A DNA stretch of 64,000 nucleotides from Owenia fusiformis (Eukaryota; Annelida; Polychaeta; Sabellida; Oweniidae), in the NCBI GenBank assembly GCA_903813345.2, contig CAIIXF020000010.1:35517425-35581424 (forward strand). Reading direction: 5' to 3'. Positions 41,418 through 53,823 of the stretch are shown piece after piece. A program made the position numbers and the translations under genes. Under the pieces are notes generated by a model. It ran no database searches, was not told where the DNA came from, and saw nothing but the letters and a program-made list of their open reading frames with translations. Numbering within the stretch: position 1 is the stretch's first letter; the number at the start of each line of letters is the position of its first letter.

Positions 41418-43859
41418 ATGAAAATCGCCGCTTCTTTGTTTCTTGGACTTGGTAAATATCTTATAATACATATTATATATTGATGATTTCATAATTAGGT
41501 CATCTAAATATTATAAGACATTAGTTAATATAAAATAATACCATATTTTACAAGCCATTTATCATAAAATAGCTAGTTAGTTATCGAATGTTATCGTTAT
41601 ACTTAGAACAATGGCATATAATAAAACAATCGCAAAAAGACGCTGTACTTCTGTTGTCCTTTAATTCAATGATATTAAACTGACCGTTTGACCATGTTTA
41701 TTTCTAGCACTATTTGTGTGTAGTGAAGCATGTAGCGTTACGGTTGACAATAAAAGCACGTTTAACGTTGGTTGGCAATTGACATTTGCTTGGACAAATT
41801 GGCACGGTAAGATTAACGAAATAGAAAAACTAGTGGCACCAGGCTTCCTAGTCAACTCGTACCCAAGACATCTCGTACCCAAGACAACTCGTACCCAAGA
41901 CAACTCGTACCCAAGATTATTTTCAGTATTATGGGTGGATATTAGGGAAAAAATTGAGTTTGTAATGCTTTCATGTTACGATGTGAATCAAATAAGCCTC
42001 AATATTTTTTTGAATTTAGACGACATTTTTTCTCAATGGATCAGTAAAGCATTTTTTATTAAATAAAAGAAGTGCTTGAAGTGCTTGTTCTCAACATTTT
42101 TTGTCAAACATATATAATAAATAAATATAATTACAACATTAGATCTGACACTTGTTCCAAACATTCATAAACATACAATATTTTGAAAAATGATTAAGAA
42201 TATGTGGAATAAACATAGGTCTCTTCACTCGAACATCCTGAATATGTGACCAATATAAAATATTAGTCAGTATAAATTGTCACAAAATTAAATCAATTTC
42301 TTCTGAAAATTCTTCTTCAAACTTTAAACTATTCTGAACAGTATGTTACAATTATAATATGTATATCTATTCACATTACCAGTCCAATGCTTGATTCAAA
42401 ACAAAATATATACTTGGGTACGAGTTGTCTTGGGTACCAGTTGTCTTGGGTACGACTTGTCTTGGGTACGAGTTGACCAGTTACCGGCACCAGATATAAA
42501 GATGCGTAAGCATAAGGGCCAAAGGAGAAAGATCAAAAGGGATTGCAAAATAAAACAAGGCATGCAAAATGTCACCGCCTGCCATTTGTAACAGTCGCCA
42601 ACGGCCAAACGCCGAATACCAATCGCCGAACTATGTAAACAAAAAAGTTGGAGATCAGAACAATATGTTGTTGTTATGTAATTAGAAAGGAAACATAAAA
42701 AGCGCAACTCATCATAAAGAAAACAAAATATGCTCCTAATGCGCAAAGAAACTATGTCTTTAACGCTATTCAAGAATCAATTTGAAAATTTAAAACAACG
42801 AAATCATCGAAAGATTTGCTTTTTATGTTTTAACCGTAAAATTTGCTGGCTGTAAAGTAGTGAAAGGCGTCATTATAGGAAAGGTATGTAACACCTGTGA
42901 TCATGTTAGTTTATATTTGGATGTACATGTAGATATGCTTTTCTGTTAAAAGGCAGGGCGCTTTCAAATAAAAAGGACAGGCACAATTGCGATTCCTGCC
43001 TCCCCAGAGATCTCCTTGTAACATGGAACAACAGGAACTGTAAACTCTACGTCAACTGTATCGACAACCCAAACGTTGAGGTTAACATCTACCGCCAGTC
43101 TTCTGGACAATGGGTCATGAACTTGAGGAACATGGCGACCGGAGAAACATCTTACTGTGAGTTATTCATTTCCTCCGCGAGGACATATATTTGTGATCTA
43201 TTAAATAAGAGACAATTAATTCGACGACTGACTAAATTGAATAAAATGGTGACTGTTGAATGTTGCCTAAGATTTTAAAAGAGCTGTACCATTGGAAAGA
43301 GGGTTTAAAGGGGTATTCGGTTTGAAAGTAAAACAATCCATCAGTAGGGAGGTTGTGATTGCACTATTTAAAGATCAGAACGTGTACGTTAAACGTGCAA
43401 AACGATGGTCTCCTATGGATTATTTTCATCTCATTGGGCTTTATTTGCCCCATTAAATATGAAGATGTGAGGAAAATCAGTTGTAATAAGGTCAGTGTAA
43501 ACAAATTAAGAGGTAGAAAACAATTTACATGTGGGTCACAATTTTACATTTTTACGTTCACGTTCTCTCAAATTCGTGTAACTATTATTCTAATTAAAGA
43601 CTAAGCCGTACACGTTGGTTGCCTTCAACGTGAATATGATTATAGAAAATATAAATAGATTATGACATGAATGTAGTTTTTGTTATTAAATCGATGTTCA
43701 CGTGATACAAAATCGTCATATCTGGTGAGATATTATTCACGTATTTATTCGCGGTCCTAACTTCGACCGTTAATTTGAATTTTTTGACCTGCAGATGCTC
43801 GAAAATCAAGGATTGCGAGTCTCATACTGCATCGTTTTTCTTCAAACTTCTACCATTAA
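41418..43859 (+). CDS. Candidate small secreted protein, four exons
   Basis: Exons are 41418-41451, 41708-41806, 43010-43156 and perhaps 43795-43859, all joined in phase 1. The 345 nt total gives 114 residues. It starts MKIAASLFLGLALFVCSEA, a clear signal peptide, then VDNKSTFNVGWQLTFAWTNW, LLVTWNNRNCKLYVNC and VNIYRQSSGQWVMNLRN. Three to four cysteines and many Trp/Asn residues suggest a beta-rich extracellular module. Symmetrical phase-1 introns are common in secreted modules. I do not recognise the family. Exon 4 lies inside a MITE (43750-44097), so the true 3' end may differ. Intron 2 holds another element. Confidence 0.5.
41826..42497. mobile_element. Non-autonomous element with minisatellite TIRs
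   Basis: The left end has four copies of a 16 bp unit (ACAACTCGTACCCAAG) at about 41855-41915. The right end has the inverted unit CTTGGGTACGAGTTGT at about 42411-42475. Outside these lie GGCACCAGG... and its rough complement ...CCGGCACCAG. The interior is AT-rich and non-coding. It sits in intron 2 of the candidate secreted gene. Confidence 0.65.
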
Positions 43860-44097
43860 AAGCAAAACAAAATTGCCTTTCTGTCGGTGCATTACTTTAT
43901 TGTAAAGAGTCCCTCTTTCTAGCAGCGTTTTGGTCCCCACCTGTTAGAAGGCCTACTTACAGCTGGGGACCAAAATGCCGCTGGAAGTAGGGACTCTGTT
44001 TAAGAGAATAATGTACGAACAGAAAAGGATTTTTGTTATGCTTTGAAACATCCGGTAGGTCAAACATTCAAAATAACGGTCGAAGTTAGTACCGCGT
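43750..44097. mobile_element. 348 bp TIR element containing a second palindrome
   Basis: CGCGGTCCTAACTTCGACCG at the left is mirrored by CGGTCGAAGTTAGTACCGCG at the right. Inside, 43906-43945 and 43962-44001 form another hairpin (AGAGTCCCT...CAGCGTTTTGGTCCCCA and complement), probably a nested MITE. Confidence 0.7.
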
Positions 44098-44389
44098 GAT
44101 TTACCGATCTGTTGATTCGTGGAAAGCATTTCACTGTTCATTTGCTTTTTAGGTAACATGCCTGCCCCTTGATTGACAGGATGCGTTATGGTTGGACATG
44201 CTGAATGCTGAAATCGTCTTTGTTAACGTATAAATAAAAAATATAAATCTGAATAAAATGTCAAATAATTTAATTCTTTATCTATACAGCATTTAAAAAA
44301 GTTATAACTAAGCAAAAATAGGAGTGTCTGTTTGAGACAACTACTGACTTCTTATCAACTATAACTTGCTGTTTAAAAAGATGATAATA

Positions 44390-44542
44390 AGTTTCACATG
44401 TGAAATACATTGAGATCCCTTCCTACATTTTAAGAGGAGAGGTCGTGTCAAGAGAGGCCGGGAAAGGGGTTTAACACCTCGTCTCCTCTGAAGCGTAGTT
44501 GTAAAGGACATATTACGCATCTTAATGTATTTCACATTTGAA
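44390..44542. mobile_element. Short fold-back element, two nested hairpins
   Basis: AGTTTCACATGTGAAATACA is mirrored by TGTATTTCACATTTGAAACT. Inside, AGAGGAGAGGTCGTG faces CACCTCGTCTCCTCT. Non-coding. Confidence 0.65.
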
Positions 44543-45459
44543 ACTGCTCATCCACGGTGGAAAATAAATTTAAAAATATTTTTTATAAAAATGCACCTAA
44601 AATATCTAGATCTGATTAATACCTTCAGAGTAATATTAAAACATATGTAAATATCATTTCACAACATTGTGCCATTAAAAAGTGAAACAGAAGTGAAGGG
44701 AGTGGGTAATTCTCGAGTTAAAAAAATAAATTGTAAAGTTTCCTTTGTGTTTTCATGGGAATAGCACGCTCTTCCATGTTGGGCAAATCTTGCGATGGCA
44801 CCCCGTGACTTGGAATACAGGATATTAGTGACCTTACCAGCCAAATTTAATGCCATTGATATTATTCAGATCGTGTGTTACTCCTGTATTAAACTAATTC
44901 ACTGAAGTGGCGACAACTTTACCTTCCATAATTGGTAGTTTTCAATAAATGTTTTAGCCAAACTTATAAACGCCGTTAACACTTCTGGGGAGGAAGGTTT
45001 CTCAAAGAAACCACGAAAGTACATTTCATGAGAAAAAAATCCTCGTTTCCTGAACATCGAAGGAATTGATTTGTGAGTAACCAAGCAATGGCAGAATTAA
45101 TTTTTAACTTGTTATCATATTTGGAAAATGGAACTCGCAATATTTTGTTGTGATTTGAAGGATGAGAGTACCCGATCTTCGTTTCCTCCCCAACGGTATG
45201 CCTGAGTTGTACAAGTACAGGTTTGCGTACACGTATTCCAAATAACTTGTATCGATTGTCGTTTTTCGTTAAACATACAATTACCCTAATCATTAATCAA
45301 TGCCAATTTTTCATTTTGGCTAAGATCTTAATTCATCGTTTTGTGAGATTCAACAGAGCATCCAATGGGTCACGTGTTTGGACATGCTGCTGCAAAACGT
45401 GTGATTAGAGCCAACACGCCAGCAGCGACATCTATACAGCGCGCAAAGGGCGCATCTAA
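44543..45459. other. Intergenic, nothing recognised
   Basis: Two modest minus-strand frames (44659-44856, 44976-45293) show no motif, splice support or family resemblance. Confidence 0.4.
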
Positions 45460-45536
45460 TGCCGTGGTCACATCTGCCGGATCTCATCGGCCGGATGCCG
45501 TAGTAAAAATCGGAGCAAATGTGACCACGGCATGAC
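45460..45536. repeat. Short inverted repeat
   Basis: ATGCCGTGGTCACATCTGC is mirrored by GCAAATGTGACCACGGCAT with a GC-rich CCGGATCTCATCGGCCGGAT core. Confidence 0.6.
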
Positions 45537-45909
45537 CTTCCTATAAGATCTTGTCGACGACGTTTTATTTGCGGCCATTGTTTTGGATAAATCAGTGAAC
45601 GTAGCCGTTCAACCTCGTTTTCAGAGGTGGCGTAAACGTCATACTATAACAGGGTGTAAAGACGCGTGTTCATTTGTGTCCTTGGTCTTTCCAGCCGCCA
45701 TTTTTAGTTATCGTTATCGATTGTTTGGCAATCTTAGCTCCCCATTGAACAACGTGTTAAAGCCTCTTTAAGTTTGAATTGTTATTTAGACTTATGAAGG
45801 GGAGTTTATCAAAGTGTGATAAGTAAAACTTTTTCTTTTAATTTCAAAAGGTGGTTTTTGAAGGACCCTTTTTCGAAAAATCATGAATTTATCTAAAACT
45901 CATTTTTAG

Positions 45910-46815
45910 AGGTCACGCTTATCTTCTAATATGGCGTAGAATCAAGGAGGATTGGCTCCCAGAGTGCACCACCGATATTCTGTCCCATATATGGGTATGT
46001 CGTAATACAAAATTCGAATTCAAACAGCCGCCATTTTGTTCACTTCAACATTTAAATCGTGAATTTTGGTCTTATTTCCAAACGAAAAATTCCAAAACTC
46101 ACAAGAAACGATCGAGATATTGGTTCGAATCTTTTGAACTGTTTATTTTGAATTTATAGTCGGTTTTAATTTCAGAAAATAACGACATTTCGACGTTTTC
46201 ATTGTTGGAAAATATCGAGTTTCGATCCTGGGAGCCAATCCTCCTTGGCGTAGAATAATGGAAATAACGTCACAACGCATGCGCGTAAATCGACATTTCA
46301 TGGTCCAAAGATTTCAATGGAGAGCAGTCTTCATCAAAATTTAAAATCTTAATAACTTTTTAGCAAATAATTTATTTTCTTAGGATTCAGCGGATCCTTG
46401 TTAGACCCAACGAAGTTTTCATTTTGATATATAAAACAGCAAAATCCATCCACAGATCTTTCGGCCTTTTAATGATTTAATTTTCGGGATATTTTGCTAA
46501 AATCCCCCATTGGCCGACATTATAGACTTTGAAAAAACCCAAATCCTCATCATTTCATATCATTCGTTAAGTGATGTAAACAACTCCAATCGCTTAGGAT
46601 TCAACGGATTCTAAGAGATCAAAGCTAATACAATATGTTGACAACCCCCGTTTCAATATTTGCCGCATAATCTTTCGGCCTTTTAGGGTATAAATTTGTC
46701 AATATTTTGATTTTCGACCATTAATGACGTACTTGGATCCAAGATTCATTGTCCCGGGATTCATGACGCTATTTCCATTATTCTACGCCATTTAGGAAGC
46801 GATAATTCATAGCAA
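45910..46815. mobile_element. TIR element B, host of a nested element
   Basis: The left end (ATGGCGTAGAAT, continued after the insert as AATGGAAATAACGTCA) is mirrored at 46765-46793 (ACGCTATTTCCATTATTCTA...CGCCAT). Weaker mirror similarity runs further out on both sides. No coding content. Confidence 0.65.
45944..46246. mobile_element. TIR element A, inserted in element B, ~10 bp target duplication
   Basis: Begins AAGGAGGATTGGCTCCCAG and ends with its complement. Both sides carry GGCGTAGAAT. A 9-11 bp duplication points to a Mutator-like element. Its insertion splits the left TIR of B. Confidence 0.7.
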
Positions 46816-47449
46816 TGCATAGCAAATCGGTTCATAAACAAGCGAGAAATGAACTCATCAATGCATGAACATGGTTCAAAGAAAAATGCATTTCGAAATT
46901 TTAGTTCTTGTACCAAAATGGTACAATAATATCTAAAACATAATATGTTCTTCCTTTTAACCTAGTTAGATAATCAATATTGATTTATTTTTGAAGTTAA
47001 ACATATTAAGAAAAGATTGTCAAAATGTTGTACATTGAGATTGAGAAGTAGATATTAAACCTTGTGTAATATCTATGCCTTAATTGCTTTCCTTACCTAA
47101 AGCAACTTTTAAAATAGCCGCCAGAAAATCCAACCAATCAACGCTCATGTACTATAAAGCATGTGAAAAACTTTGCACCAATGAAATGAAAGCTTACAAT
47201 CACAGATGCGTGATGACCTTGATGAGAAATCGTTGAAAGTTTATCGCACAAAAACAGGAATAACATAGTAAAACAACACAGGAATAAAAGGAGCTAGCTG
47301 AACACAAGATATAGCAGTATATAGAGATCAAAATGAAGTACAAAATTACCATTAGCAACACGTCTTTTCAGGTAATTTTGCCATTGTGCTCAATTCCTTG
47401 TCTGAAACTCTAAAAATCCTTTATATTTTCCCTTAAAAGTTCCAGTACT
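46816..47449. other. Intergenic, nothing recognised
   Basis: AT-rich, without conserved frames or repeat structure. Confidence 0.4.
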
Positions 47450-47690
47450 GTCAACCCCCGAAAATTTTCGCGCGGGACAGTTTTTTAGACCCAGTGCCCA
47501 AAATTCGCGGGACATCCACCTAAATTGGCGGGATTTCGCGGGACATTAGAGGGATTTGCCTGATTGCGCTAATAGGCCAAATTTTGATCAAATACCTTCG
47601 GGATTATGCGGGACATTCACTAACTTCGCGTGATTTAGCGGGACATTCAAGGGATTTGCGTGATTTGGACTGTAAAAGTACTCAAATCAA
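47450..47690 (+). repeat. GCGGGACATT-rich repeat, copy 1
   Basis: Contains at least five GCGGGAC words with TTCGCGGGACAT, GGGATTTGCGTGATTT and TTTTGATCAAAT. The same words recur at about 59700-59816. Confidence 0.65.
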
Positions 47691-48680
47691 ACCGTTTTAG
47701 ACACTGATTAAATATAGGCACTTAATACGCATAGGGATATTATTACGTATTTTCTGTTATATCTTGTCACACCATTGTAACGATCATCTTGTGTTCTCTC
47801 GTCTCAGGTCTCTAGTCTCGCTTACATTAACAATGTTCCACACCTGGATGACTCTAACTGCAGTTAACGTCAGTCAAGATGGTTAACTTCAGGAAAAATG
47901 AAAGCACGGGGAAGAGTAACGCATACAGGTTTGAATAACAAATTAGACAGTGTTTACGGAATTCAGTGTAACGCACATAACTTTTGTAATACTTTTAGAT
48001 GAAGTTTTGAGAGACTGGTTTGTTTGTTTGTATCCTTTTATGCGCTGTAATGCTATCGGGTCAATATTCGGCTTGAAATTTTCTGTGACATACTTTTCTC
48101 TTAAAAAAACAAACTATCACTTTCAGCATTGAGAAGTGTAAATTCAGTTCAAAGCTTCTATAGAGGGAGTCCCACTCAGATTTTTTAGATCCACCAGTTT
48201 CAAGAGGAATTTCAGTTGAAACGATGTTCATCCAGGGGGTTTCTTTGAAGATAATAGAAATATATGTTAGTCTTGATAAAATATCCAAACTTAAATATAT
48301 TTTGACACTGGTCGATGATCGCTGGATGCCCCCCCCCCTTCACTAATTGTTGCACCTTTAACAAAAAAGTGAACATTGAGAAAAAAACAGAAAATTATGT
48401 TTAAAGGTTTAGTCGAATATTTATTGTATGTGACATATGAAGCATACACAGAGAGTATCAAGGTCCAGTATACAGGTATATGCAAACCAGTTTCAGTTGA
48501 CTTCGCGAGCAACGAGCTCATGATAAAATTGAAATATAATATATTTTTTTATGAAACTTTAGCAACTGAAACTCAGTAAAAATTTATTTCATAGTACCTT
48601 GGTTTTTCATATTGCCGGGCAATGATGTTCTTAAAACTATAAAATGTTATATTTCAGTTTTATTTTATTGCTCACGATGC
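47691..48680. other. Intergenic, nothing recognised
   Basis: AT-rich with one C-run (48330-48338). No coding frame supported. Confidence 0.4.
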
Positions 48681-48689
48681 CATGCGAAT

Positions 48690-49375
48690 TGTTCTTATAT
48701 AAAGGCAAATGGCATAATTCAATTCCCCACAGATCAATCTTTGCAAAAGTGTTCTTACATAAAGGGAGATGCGATATTTTCGAAATGTTCTTAAATAAAG
48801 GCAAACATACATGCAAAATGTCTGCTTGAACTAAAATATTTGCGAGGAGTTCTTACAGTAAGGCAAATGCCATATGTAACAATCCCCAACAGATCAATCT
48901 TTTTCAAGTGTTCGTACATAAAGGGAGATGCAACAATTGCAGTGTTACATAAAGGGAATGAGATATTTTCAAAGTGTTCTAACATAAATGCAAATACCAT
49001 ATATGTGACAATTCACCACAGATCAATCTTTGCAAAGTGTTCATACAAAAAGGGAATGCAATATTTTCAAAGTCTTCTGTTATAAATGCAAATGCCATAT
49101 ATGTGACAATTCACCACGGATCAATCTTTGCAAAGTGTTCATACATAAAGGAAATGCAATATTTTCAAAGTCTTCTAACATAAATGCAAATGCCATATAT
49201 GTGACAATTCAACACAGATCAATCTTTGCAAAGTGTTCATACATAAAGGGAATGCAATATTTTCAAAGTCTTCTAACATAAATGCAAATGCCATATATTT
49301 GACAATTCACCACAGATCAATTTTTGTCAAGTGTTCATGCATAAAGGGAATGAGATATTTTCAAAGTGTTCTAAC
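48690..49375 (+). repeat. 98 bp satellite array
   Basis: AGATCAATC recurs at 48731, 48891, 49020, 49118, 49216 and 49314. The last units are regular at 98 bp and the first are longer and degenerate. Each unit holds CATACATAAAGGGAATG and CTAACATAAATGCAAATGCC, so it is itself a diverged dimer. More monomers appear at 50195-50255 beyond a solo LTR. Frames here are repeat artefacts. Confidence 0.9.
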
Positions 49376-49379
49376 ATGT

Positions 49380-49992
49380 TGTTATGTTTCGTAACTGTCG
49401 CTTCGGGATCTTGTGGTCCTTCGGTATTCGCAGGGTTCCTGACTACCTAATTGAACACGACTCCTTTGTTTTGTTTCTTAATTTTATTTCAAATTCCAAT
49501 TCTTCTTGAGATTGATCCGGCCAGCAGAACTTCAGTAGGCTAGTTGTTGTTTCCTCTTTCATCGAGTGTTTAGCATTGTTGTGAGTGAGTAAAACTTACT
49601 GAATAAGCAGATCTTGCTGGCTTCTTTATATACTAGGTAAAATACATTATTTTACCTGTCAAAATTGTGCAAATATAAGTAAGAATATTGCTGATTTCAT
49701 GCTTATGTAAGCAAGATTCAAATCATAATTCTGAGTTGTGATTGGTTGTTGGAAGTTTTAACTTGTCAGAATTCATTGATATATCTTCGTTTTGGCTGAA
49801 TATAGTAGCGTAGGGATTCCCCTGCACTAAAGCAAACTGAGGTCTAAATAGTCATTAATCATAAGAAAGCAGCAAGATCTTTACAATGTTTGAATATGCT
49901 GAATATAAATGGTATTTTATATTGGATAATAAATAAATAATAAAGTAATTATATATAATTAAATATAATTACGTACTGACCGAATCATAACA
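49380..49992 (+). mobile_element. Solo LTR, 613 bp
   Basis: Starts TGTTATGTTTCG and ends CGAATCATAACA (inverted TGTTATG/CATAACA ends), flanked by ATGT on both sides (49376-49379, 49993-49996). It splits the 98 bp array. It contains TTTATATACTAG and AATAAATAATAAAG as possible TATA and poly(A) signals. No internal element remains, so it fits LTR-LTR recombination. The ends differ from the 12 kb element, so it is another family. Confidence 0.75.
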
Positions 49993-51164
49993 ATGTGATG
50001 TATACAAAGTATCATGTCAGACATTCTCGTTGGACAGAATGTCTGTACAACGCACAATCAGAAGGTGAGCACATTTGTCTGGACATTCTGTCAAGTGTGC
50101 TGATTCTAACCATATTGAATGGCCTTGTATTAAATGCTTTAAATTAACCACAGATCTAATACAATCCATACAAAGTGGTCATACTGAAAGACAGATGCCA
50201 TATATGCAGTGTTCCTACATAAGTCATATTTTGTACATAAAGGCAAATGTGAAATGTTGTATATTTATTTACTATGCTCCTTATTGTAGCGATGTGTTGC
50301 ACTTTTTGCCAAGGCTAGCAAGTGAGGTGTTGTTTCATAGCAAAGGACATCCGGGACTGCATGTTTTATGGTCAATATACTCGACAATGAAACCTCCCCA
50401 AGTGATGCCCTTTGGTCCGTTCTTGTTCTTCTTACTTCGCTGAACACCCTTTCAGAACCCGCATTTGAATGGGGCAAAACCAAGGCCAATTTACCATCTT
50501 TCGACAACAAGGGGAATTTACCCTCGAGTTTATGCCAGAGTGCATCTATACTTGTTGAATTGGGCAGTTCTCTTTCAGGCAAAGTCTGCCATAAGACAAA
50601 CTCATTTTGTAATGGTGCGATCTCGATGTCTGACAGCAGCTCAGTAAAATGATTTTTGAAGACTAGCACTTGCTCAAAGGTGCTATCTGTTCTTAGGTAA
50701 GGGTCAAAACAGCTTGCACTATTTATTATTTCATCATTCAGTGGGAGCTTCTGCAAGGCATAACGAGTGGCCTCAATGAAAAACTTTCTCACAGATCGAT
50801 GAAAGGTGTCAATGTCATTTTCAGTCACATCTCCCTCTTGTAGTGCGTGTTCAAGGAAAATTCTAACGGAAACGCCATTGATCAGTGTTGCGTTCATTCT
50901 CTCCACTGTAAAATAAATGTGCAATGGCTTTTGAGACATATGTTATCAGACAGGATCTACAATTGAGAATATGCCACCAATACTTAAGTCAAACGTGTAA
51001 AATATTATCCCATACTAGTAATTGGTAACTCTTTATATAGATCATTCTTCTAAGATGAATGATGTCATAATAACTAGAAAAATGGATTATAATAAAGCGG
51101 TCTATATAAACTAATTATTGCACAATAAATAAACAACTAGATGTCAAAGATTGCAAACAATCTT

Positions 51165-51275
51165 AGGGAGGCCCCATAGGCTTTTTTTTACCTTTTTAAG
51201 AACGCAGTTTGTGATTTAGTTTGATGACCTTGATAATAATATCTATAAAAGCTATTGGGGCCTCCTAATAAATAT
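51165..51275. repeat. Short fold-back in a hAT-gene intron
   Basis: TTAGGGAGGCCCCATAGG is mirrored by CTATTGGGGCCTCCTAA around about 70 AT-rich bases. Confidence 0.6.
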
Positions 51276-51819
51276 AGCACAATATATCATTCAATTTAAA
51301 TAAGTTCATATTTTGCCACCACTTTCAGCACAAGGTGGAACCATAAGGGGAAAATCTAATCATATCTAGAACAGAGTCAGATGTTTTACTATCATATTAG
51401 ATATTAGTTTCATGATCATCACATAAAGCCTTCATTAGGTAAACAGTCCCAGAACTTTGTGCTTACTTAGTGGCACCATCTGGTTTGGAGTCCAGATACA
51501 AGTGTCTTTTAGACAAATTTTTATAAAATTTTAGCTTTTCACCATCACCTCTGTAAAAAGGTGTCCAGGTGAGGAATGTAAGGGGCCACAAAATAGTTCT
51601 AAATACAATCACTTTTAAGTATGGCAAATACAAAATAATCAATTCATGTGAAGACTAATAAATACCTGCAATGAGATTGTTTTCATTTTCAAAGTCTATC
51701 TCTGCATAGTCCTGAGCTTCTGCAACAATATTTGGCTTCACGAAACGACCCAGCATATTCCTGAGGAACAGTTTGATCTACAAAACAAATTATGTTAACT
51801 GTACAATAAGTACAGAGTT

Positions 51820-53823
51820 AATTTGTATTCCTTTCCTCAAATCACTAACCAAAATAACTTACTTTTTCGAGCTTTCGGTAGCAGCTACTACCTTTGTCAA
51901 GATGATATATTGGCGGGAAATGGGCTGACCCTTGACCTTGTTTGGGTTTTACTCCTGTGTAGTTCCAACAGTCCCGGGGAAACCTTAAATCCAGAGTCCC
52001 TGTTAAGTTGTGGCTTGCTTGTATGAATATGAAGTGCTTCCTTTACTTTCCGTTTAAAGTAATGGGGTTCTCTATCTAGAATTTTGTACTCCCAGTTAAT
52101 CCTATGCGCTTTGGAAACTATATGTTCAGCGATGGCGGATTTATTGGGATTGTTCAGTCTAAAAGCGTCCTTGTGTTCCTTAACTCTTGTATCAATCGCT
52201 CTACCGGTTTCCCCTATGTAGAGTTCACTACAGTCCTTACATTCAATTTGGTATATTAATCCTGATTACTTGTTCCGCTCAGACCAATTGTTTCATCAAT
52301 AGGATCTGTGACATATAATTTAGCACAATTCTTAGCCTCCATCCTACAACCTATTGTAGGCCAGTCGGCACATCATGTGATTAATACACAGGACTTCGTA
52401 TCAGCAGTCAAGGACGTTAAGCTTATCCCATCCGAGACTATCATCAGTTATGATGTCACAGCGCTTTTTACAAGCGTGCCTACTTCCAAAGTGATCCCAA
52501 TTGTAGTAGATAGGCTAAAAGCAGATAGGACTCTCTCAAGTAGGACTAAGCTCACACCAGAACATATAGGTGATCTTTTGAAGATTACATTAAACACTAC
52601 ATATTTCTCGTTCGATAGCCAATTGTACAGTCAGTGCCATGGAGCTGCAATGGGATCCCCGGTGTCTCCCATTATCGCCAACATTTACATCGAGGATTTG
52701 GAAGTTAGAATTCTTAGATTAGCACCCCATCCCCCTCGCATCTGGAAAAGATACGTGTACGACACGTGGGTTTTGTTAGACAAGGACTATGTAGATGAAT
52801 TCACTGATTTCATTAACCAGATTGATCCCGATATCAAATTCACCAGTGAAAGTCTTAAGGACGACAAGTTGCCTTTTCTAGACACTGTTACAGAGTTAGT
52901 GAAATGTAAGGATAGTGTAGACAGATTTTTAGATATAAGTGTGTATCGTAAGCCAACACATACGGACCTTTACTTACGATTTGATTCCCATCACCCCTTG
53001 ACAACAAAAAGAGGGGTAGTTAGGACGTTAAATAAACGAGCCACAGAGATAGTGTCTAACCCTACTAAGCTTAAGGATGAGCAGGCCCATATCACTCAAG
53101 CTCTCTCTCGTTGTGGCTACCCATCTTGGCTTCTAAACCAAGCACCAGCTACGCCTAGAGATAGACCTCCTAGTGACAGTGTAGATAGGGAAATTAGTGT
53201 AGTGTTACCTTATATTAGTACTATTGCTCCCAAACTTCAACGCATCTTTCAAGAAGCAGGAGTTAAGACTAGTTTTAAGTCTGTTCAAACCTTACGTCAA
53301 ATGTTAGTATCACCCAAAGATCCCACCCCCACAGGTGAGACCTCAGGATTAATATACCAAATTGAATGTAAGGACTGTAGTGAACTCTACATAGGGGAAA
53401 CCGGTAGAGCGATTGATACAAGAGTTAAGGAACACAAGGACGCTTTTAGACTGAACAATCCCAATAAATCCGCCATCGCTGAACATATAGTTTCCAAAGC
53501 GCATAGGATTAACTGGGAGTACAAAATTCTAGATAGAGAACCCCATTACTTTAAACGGAAAGTAAAGGAAGCACTTCATATTCATACAAGCAAGCCACAA
53601 CTTAACAGGGACTCTGGATTTAAGGTTTCCCCGGGACTGTTGGAACTACACAGGAGTAAAACCCAAACAAGGTCAAGGGTCAGCCCATTTCCCGCCAATA
53701 TATCATCTTGACAAAGGTAGTAGCTGCTACCGAAAGCTCGAAAAAGTAAGTTATTTTGGTTAGTGATTTGAGGAAAGGAATACAAATTAATTATCTTTAC
53801 CTAACCGATGAATACATTTGGAC
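51820..53823 (+). mobile_element. Penelope-like element with an inverted partial copy at its 5' side
   Basis: Flanked by the 12 bp direct repeat AAGTACAGAGTT (51808-51819 and 53824-53835). The first 447 bp (51820-52266) are the reverse complement of the 3' part (about 53349-53790, endonuclease end plus 3' UTR). RT and GIY-YIG follow on the plus strand. Inverted terminal copies and variable target duplications are typical of Penelope-like elements. About 35 unmatched bases lie at the right end. Open frames at 51823-52026 (+) and 53582-53785 (-) are the same sequence seen twice. Confidence 0.88.
52267..53711 (+). pseudogene. Penelope-like RT and GIY-YIG endonuclease, 5'-truncated
   Basis: The frame opens at the inverted junction with RPIVSSIGSVTYNLAQFLAS, a conserved Penelope RT stretch. 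It continues through IISYDVTALFTSVP and GAAMGSPVSPIIANIY, and the catalytic box reads RYVYDTWVLL. Position 3 of the expected Y-x-D-D is Tyr, so one catalytic Asp is lost. The C-terminus holds GLIYQIECKDCSELYIGETG with R-x3-H, the GIY-YIG nuclease with its Cys pair. The N-terminal region is missing. Element dead as it stands, though the frame has no stop up to 53711. Confidence 0.9.

Noticed and set aside
44659-45293. Minus-strand frames near 45 kb as genes
   Set aside because: No motif, no splice support and no resemblance to known families.
48612-49281. Several Cys-containing frames (CSYIKG, KCSNINAN)
   Set aside because: They translate the 98 bp satellite; the pattern follows the DNA repeat, not codon use.
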